From an uncultured Bryobacterales bacterium (GTDB lineage: Bacteria; Acidobacteriota; Terriglobia; Bryobacterales; UBA6623): DNA of 9,672 nucleotides. The translations under genes and the position numbers were made by a program. Every line of letters starts with the position of its first letter. Position 1 is the stretch's first letter. The stretch lies in contig CAMPKL010000088.1 of assembly GCA_946887065.1 (NCBI GenBank), positions 1 to 9,672 on the forward strand. The letters are read 5' to 3'. A model generated the notes under the pieces. That model ran no database searches. It was not told the DNA's origin and saw only the letters and a list, made by a program, of their open reading frames with translations. Positions 5,774 through 9,672 of this stretch are shown here, one piece after another.

Positions 5774-6862
5774 GTGAAACGATTCCATAACATCTCAGCC
5801 CTTGTGATTCTCTGCGCCGCGAGCCTGCTTGCGCAAATCCCCAAAGTCGTCTCGCCCGAGGTGAGTGACGACAAGACCGCGACCTTCCGCGTCTATGCGC
5901 CCAAGGCCGAAAAGGTGCTGCTGTTAGGCGACTGGCTGAAGCAGGGCGCCCAACACGAAATGACGAAGGGCGCCGATGGAGTCTGGACCACAAAGGCCGG
6001 CCCCTTCCCTCCGGGCGCGTTCATCTACGGTTTTGAGATTGACGGTCTGCAGTTGCCCGACCCCTCGAATGCCTCAGTTAAGCTCCGCGCCGACCGCGTC
6101 GGATCGCTCGTGCATATCCCAGGCGATGCGGTGTGGGCTGCGCGCGACGTGCCGCACGGCAATGTTGACATCAATTTCCACAAGTCGGCCGCCCTAGGCG
6201 ACACGCGCTGGATGTTCGTCTACACGCCCGCCAGCTATGAAAACCAAAGGAACAAGACCTACCCGGTGCTTTACCTGCTGCACGGCAACAACGACACCGC
6301 CGCCGGTTGGACCATGGTCGGCAACGCGAACTACATCCTCGACAACCTCATTGCCGAGGCCAAGGCTCAGGAGATGATCGTCGTCATGCCATTCGGCCAC
6401 GCCGCCCCCTACGGCGCCCCGGGCGGCAACAATACGCAGCAGTTCACCGAGTATTTGCTCAAAGACGTCATCCCCATGATTGAAGGCAAATACCGGGTCA
6501 AGACCGGCGCCGAGAATCGCGCCCTAGTCGGCCTTTCGATGGGCGGCGGCCAAGCGATCAACATCGGATTCAGTAATCTCGATAAGTTTTCCGTCATTGG
6601 CTCCTTCAGCGGCGCCATTCCAGGCGACTTCGAGACACACTTTGCGTCCGAGCTCGCCGATTCCGCCTCCGTCAACAAGAAGTTGGCCCTCCTATGGATC
6701 GGCTGCGGCAAAGACGACTTCCTGCACGAGCGCAATCAACAATTCTCCGCGCTACTTAAATCCAAAGGCATCGAGCACACGCTCGAGATCACCGAAGGCG
6801 TCCACAATTACGAAGCCTGGCGCCGCTACCTAGCCTCGATCGCTCCCCTACTTTTCCAGTAG
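5774..6862 (+). CDS. Secreted esterase-D / CE1-like alpha/beta hydrolase with N-terminal E-set domain
   Basis: This exported serine esterase resembles enterochelin-esterase and feruloyl/acetyl-xylan esterase (CE1) proteins; the substrate is unknown, with plant polysaccharide esters or siderophore esters as options. The chosen start is GTG 5774 (362 residues), because it opens a signal peptide (MKRFHNISALVILCAAS, then LLAQ) and has AGG 7 nt upstream. Upstream TTG 5675 would put 33 residues of unlikely sequence in front. The E-set/CBM48-like domain covers about 25-115, with TFRVYAPKAEKVLLLGDW and GVWT. The hydrolase follows, with the oxyanion region PVLYLLHGNND and the nucleophile elbow GLSMGG (Ser255). 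The probable Asp is Asp315 in CGKDDF and the His is His344 in EGVHNYEAW. The triad is complete. The gene is divergent from the toxin-antitoxin pair and ends 43 nt before hen1 on the same strand, so hen1 may be read through from it. Confidence 0.92.
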   Translation: MKRFHNISALVILCAASLLAQIPKVVSPEVSDDKTATFRVYAPKAEKVLLLGDWLKQGAQHEMTKGADGVWTTKAGPFPPGAFIYGFEIDGLQLPDPSNASVKLRADRVGSLVHIPGDAVWAARDVPHGNVDINFHKSAALGDTRWMFVYTPASYENQRNKTYPVLYLLHGNNDTAAGWTMVGNANYILDNLIAEAKAQEMIVVMPFGHAAPYGAPGGNNTQQFTEYLLKDVIPMIEGKYRVKTGAENRALVGLSMGGGQAINIGFSNLDKFSVIGSFSGAIPGDFETHFASELADSASVNKKLALLWIGCGKDDFLHERNQQFSALLKSKGIEHTLEITEGVHNYEAWRRYLASIAPLLFQ

Positions 6863-6878
6863 GCTATAGTCCGGCCAA

Positions 6879-6897
6879 CAGTTTCAGCCCTAAACTG
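6879..6897 (+). other. Small inverted repeat in the esterase-hen1 gap
   Basis: CAGTTT and AAACTG form a 6-bp stem with a 7-nt loop in the 43-nt gap. The right arm touches the GGGA (6897-6900) that is the only plausible ribosome-binding site for hen1. It could mask that site, act as a 3'-end hairpin for the esterase, or be chance. Confidence 0.25.
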
Positions 6898-6905
6898 GGA
6901 CTTGC

Positions 6906-8297
6906 ATGCTGCTCACTATTGGAGGCGCTCTCTCTCAGACCGACCTTGGCTATCTTCTGCACAAGAACCCGTCACGAATGCACTCGTTCGAACTGCCGTT
7001 TGGCGCGGCGCGAGTGTTTCAAATTGACGCCCCCGCCAACCAAGCCGCCGTTGCGCTCCTGCTAGATGTTGATCCGGTCGAACTGGTGCGCGGCCGAGGC
7101 GAAAAATCGTCTGGCGTCTTTTCACTTCGCCAGTACGTCAACGATCGGCCCTACGCTGCGACGTCTTTCCTCAGCGTCGCGCTCGCCCGCGTTTTTGGGA
7201 CGGCGATGTCCGGACGGAGCAAGGAACGCCAGGAACTAGCTGATTCTTCTCTCGAACTCTCCGCGGCGATCATAGCCGTGCCCTGCCGGGGCGGGGCGGA
7301 TTTCGCGAAGCGCCTGTTCGTACCACTTGGTTATCACGTCGAAGCGGAACACCATCCCCTCGACGAGCAATTTCCACAGTGGGGCGAAAGCCCATACTAT
7401 ACGCTGCGTCTCTCCGGGCACGTGCGGCTCCGTGAACTCCTCGCTCATCTCTACGTTTTAATTCCCGTCCTCGATGCCGAGAAGCACTACTGGGTCGGCG
7501 AATCGGAGGTCGAAAAGCTGTTGCTCAAGGGAGAAGGCTGGCTCGCGAAACACCCCGAGAAAGACGCTATCGCCCATCGATACTTGGCCCGTCAGCAATC
7601 TCTCGCCCGCGTTGCCCTGAGCCGGCTGGAAGATGACGGCGTTGAACCACTCGATGAGTTGGCCCAACCCGACGCCGAGTCAAGCATCGAGCGGCCGCTG
7701 AAGCTTTGGGAGCAACGCGTCGGCATGGTCGTATCCACGCTCAAGAGTCTCAATGCGGCCACTATCCTTGACTTGGGCTGCGGAGAGGGCAAGTTGATCA
7801 AGGCGTTAATGCCTGACCGCGCTTTCCAATCGATCCTTGGGATGGACGTGTCTTCGCGCGCGCTGGAGCGGGCCGCCGATCGCTTGCGTCTCGATCAGTT
7901 GGCCCCGTCACAGCGCGAGCGGGTTAAGCTCATTCACGGCTCCCTGCTCTACCGCGACAAACGCCTGGAAGGCTTTGACGCGGCCACGGTCATAGAAGTC
8001 ATCGAACATCTGGATACTGCTCGCCTGACGGCGTTTGAACGCGTCGTTTTCGAACAGGCGCGTCCGCGTCACGTAATTGTCACGACGCCCAACATCGAGT
8101 ACAACGTTTGTTTCGAGGCCCTACCTCCAGGCGCTTTTCGGCACGACGACCATCGCTTCGAGTGGACTCGCGCCGAGTTTCAGGCTTGGACGGAGGGAAT
8201 CGCCAGGCGCTACGGCTACTCATGTCATATCTTGGCAGTAGGTCCCGAAGACCCTGCCGTCGGGCCTCCTACCCAAATGGGGGTCTTCTCCGCTTGA
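6906..8297 (+). CDS. hen1: Bacterial Hen1, 3'-terminal RNA ribose 2'-O-methyltransferase
   Basis: Hen1 methylates the 2'-OH of the 3'-terminal nucleotide of cleaved RNA during repair by the Pnkp-Hen1 complex, so that the resealed RNA resists a second cut by the same ribotoxin. The 463-residue length is usual for the bacterial family. The start MLLTIGGALSQTDLGYLLHK matches the conserved N-terminus, supporting ATG 6906. The N-terminal half (about 1-245), which in studied homologues activates the Pnkp ligase, includes FGAARVF and the SFLSVALARVFG segment. The methyltransferase occupies about 270-463. It has the SAM loop DLGCGEGK (289-296), the metal ligands EVIEH (Glu364, Glu367, His368) and the final His ligand in FRHDDHRFEW (His413 or His416). 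All expected active-site residues are present. The ribosome-binding site is weak (GGGA). Its TGA overlaps the pnkp start by 4 nt, showing translational coupling. Confidence 0.96.
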   Translation: MLLTIGGALSQTDLGYLLHKNPSRMHSFELPFGAARVFQIDAPANQAAVALLLDVDPVELVRGRGEKSSGVFSLRQYVNDRPYAATSFLSVALARVFGTAMSGRSKERQELADSSLELSAAIIAVPCRGGADFAKRLFVPLGYHVEAEHHPLDEQFPQWGESPYYTLRLSGHVRLRELLAHLYVLIPVLDAEKHYWVGESEVEKLLLKGEGWLAKHPEKDAIAHRYLARQQSLARVALSRLEDDGVEPLDELAQPDAESSIERPLKLWEQRVGMVVSTLKSLNAATILDLGCGEGKLIKALMPDRAFQSILGMDVSSRALERAADRLRLDQLAPSQRERVKLIHGSLLYRDKRLEGFDAATVIEVIEHLDTARLTAFERVVFEQARPRHVIVTTPNIEYNVCFEALPPGAFRHDDHRFEWTRAEFQAWTEGIARRYGYSCHILAVGPEDPAVGPPTQMGVFSA

Positions 8298-9672
8298 AGA
8301 TCGAAATCCCCGAACTCTCGCTTGTCCTGCTAATTGGTGCATCGGGCAGCGGCAAGTCGACTTTTGCACGAACTCATTTCCTCCCGACAGAGGTCATATC
8401 CTCGGACTTCTGTCGCGGACTGGTGTGTGACGACCAGAACAATCAAGCCGCCACCAAAGACGCATTTGATGTGCTCAACTACATCGCCGCCAAACGTCTC
8501 GCCGCCGGCCGATTTACTGTGGTCGACGCTACTAACGTGCAACCAGAAGCCCGCAAACCGCTAATCGAACTGGCTCGCCGCTTTCACGTACTGCCCGTTG
8601 CCGTCGTGCTCAACGCTCCTGAAAAAATTTGTCGTGAGCGAAACGCGGGTCGTTCCGACCGCGACTTAGGCGGCCACGTGATTGCGGGACAGATCAAGAA
8701 CCTGCGCCGTTCTCTTCGCGGTTTGCGTCGTGAGGGGTTCCGGCATGTATTCATCCTCGACGAGGCTGACAACGCGGAATCTGTCGCGATCCATCGAACG
8801 CCGCTTTGGAACGATCGCCGCGATGAGCGCGGACCTTTCGATATCGTAGGCGACATTCACGGTTGCTTTGACGAACTCAAGGGCCTGCTCGTGCAGTTGG
8901 GATATGCCGTCTCGGGAAACTTCGTCGTGACACCCCCCGAAGGTCGCAAGGTCATCTTCCTTGGCGACTTGGTTGACCGCGGGCCCAATTCGCCGGACGT
9001 GTTGCGGCTGGTCATGAAGATGGTTCAGGAGGGCAATGCGCTCTGCGTCCCAGGGAATCATGACGTGAAGCTTATGAAGAAGCTCCGGGGACGCGAAGTA
9101 AGCGTCTCCCACGGCCTCGCCGAGACTCTAGTTCAGCTCGAGTCCGAAACGCCCGAATTTCGCGAGCAGGCGGCGACATTTATCGATGGTCTAGTCAGCC
9201 ACTACGTGCTTGATGGGGGCGAGCTTGTCATCGCCCATGCCGGCATGCGGGAGGAGATGCAAGGACGAGGGTCGGGTAAGGTTCGCGACTTCGCTCTCTA
9301 CGGGGAAACTACAGGTGAGATTGACGAGTTCGGCCTGCCGGTCCGGGAGAATTGGGCGGCCGAGTATCGCGGCCGGGCAATGGTCGTCTATGGGCATACT
9401 CCTGTTCCGGAACCGGAGTGGCTCAATCGCACAGTTGATATCGACACCGGCTGCGTTTTCGGGGGCCGTCTAACTGCTCTGCGCTATCCGGAGAAAGAGT
9501 TTGTTTCCGTACCCGCCGGGCAATGTTACTGGGAGCCAGTCAAACCGCTCAAGCCTGCCGCCGCGCCTGCGGAAACCCCACTCAGCAGCCAGCAACAATT
9601 GGACGACCTCCTCGACCTCGCCGACGTCGTCGGCAAGCGCCTCGTTGACACACGCCTCCGCCCCAACATCAC
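8294..9672 (+). CDS. pnkp: Bacterial polynucleotide kinase-phosphatase Pnkp (3' end cut by window)
   Basis: Pnkp heals and seals broken RNA. Its kinase phosphorylates the 5'-OH, its phosphatase removes the 3' or 2',3'-cyclic phosphate, and a C-terminal ligase module joins the ends with Hen1. The frame opens with TTG 8294 inside the hen1 stop (TTGA overlap) and reads MKIEIPELSLVLLIGASGSG, exactly the family's N-terminus, so TTG is the start. About 459 residues are visible. The kinase (1-170) has P-loop GASGSGKS (15-22) with Lys21 and Ser22, then Asp38, Arg41, Arg116, Arg120 and Arg123, the same numbers as in the Clostridium thermocellum enzyme. The metallophosphatase (180-400) has GDIHG (Asp187, His189), GDLVDRG (Asp225, Arg229), GNHD (255-258 region, His256), His315, YGHTP (His368) and Asp384. 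The window ends in the linker, where DDLLDLADVVGKR announces the ligase domain, which lies outside. Confidence 0.97.
   Translation, partial: MKIEIPELSLVLLIGASGSGKSTFARTHFLPTEVISSDFCRGLVCDDQNNQAATKDAFDVLNYIAAKRLAAGRFTVVDATNVQPEARKPLIELARRFHVLPVAVVLNAPEKICRERNAGRSDRDLGGHVIAGQIKNLRRSLRGLRREGFRHVFILDEADNAESVAIHRTPLWNDRRDERGPFDIVGDIHGCFDELKGLLVQLGYAVSGNFVVTPPEGRKVIFLGDLVDRGPNSPDVLRLVMKMVQEGNALCVPGNHDVKLMKKLRGREVSVSHGLAETLVQLESETPEFREQAATFIDGLVSHYVLDGGELVIAHAGMREEMQGRGSGKVRDFALYGETTGEIDEFGLPVRENWAAEYRGRAMVVYGHTPVPEPEWLNRTVDIDTGCVFGGRLTALRYPEKEFVSVPAGQCYWEPVKPLKPAAAPAETPLSSQQQLDDLLDLADVVGKRLVDTRLRPNI

Noticed and set aside
8666..9112. Minus-strand open frame of 148 codons opposite pnkp
   Set aside because: pnkp shows all kinase and phosphatase residues in its frame; the antisense frame has no motif or ribosome-binding site.
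1..9672. tRNA, rRNA, CRISPR array, transposase or prophage genes
   Set aside because: I looked for repeats with regular spacing, tRNA-like cloverleafs and recombinase motifs and saw none.

Overview
The window looks like a chromosomal segment of a high-GC bacterium, most likely an acidobacterium of the Solibacter/Bryobacterales type. This is inferred from gene style, the secreted hemicentin-like protein, the CE1-like esterase with an N-terminal E-set domain and the codon bias; no rRNA or marker gene is present to prove it. Coding is dense on both strands. I see no tRNA, rRNA, CRISPR array, insertion sequence or phage gene, and no gene-free stretch longer than about 170 bases.

Region 1 (1-2613, + strand): the 3' part of a PfkB-family sugar/nucleoside kinase is followed, with zero spacing, by a diaminopimelate-epimerase-family protein (dapF). 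Its fold and substrate motifs are intact, but both positions that normally hold the catalytic cysteines are serine. Next comes an orphan protein of about 270-280 residues with an Ala/Arg/Pro/Ser-rich front half and an ordered-looking back half. Region 2 (2741-3613, + strand): a membrane acyl-CoA-type fatty acid desaturase with all three histidine boxes, preceded by a leader with three small hairpins.

Region 3 (3617-5607, - strand, convergent with the desaturase): reading from the right, a DUF1778/TacA-like ribbon-helix-helix antitoxin, a TacT-like GNAT toxin overlapping it by 4 nt, and a secreted beta-sandwich protein related to hemicentin/VWA7 repeat regions. The desaturase and the secreted gene end 3 nt apart, and a hairpin spans both stop codons. 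A perfect 12-bp palindrome upstream of the antitoxin is a good operator candidate.

Region 4 (5774-9672, + strand): a secreted esterase-D/CE1-like alpha/beta hydrolase, then the bacterial RNA-repair pair hen1 and pnkp. hen1 and pnkp overlap by 4 nt (TTGA), and pnkp is cut by the window end just before its ligase domain. Pnkp heals the ends of cleaved RNA and seals them. Hen1 2'-O-methylates the repaired 3' terminus so that the same ribotoxin cannot cut again. The neighbouring toxin family (TacT) disables aminoacyl-tRNA by acetylation, so two systems that act on tRNA lie about 1.6 kb apart. A functional link is only a hypothesis.

The most unusual items are the Ser/Ser DapF, the orphan protein at 1765-2613, and the Hen1-Pnkp cassette with a secreted esterase immediately upstream and a tRNA-type toxin-antitoxin pair beyond it.
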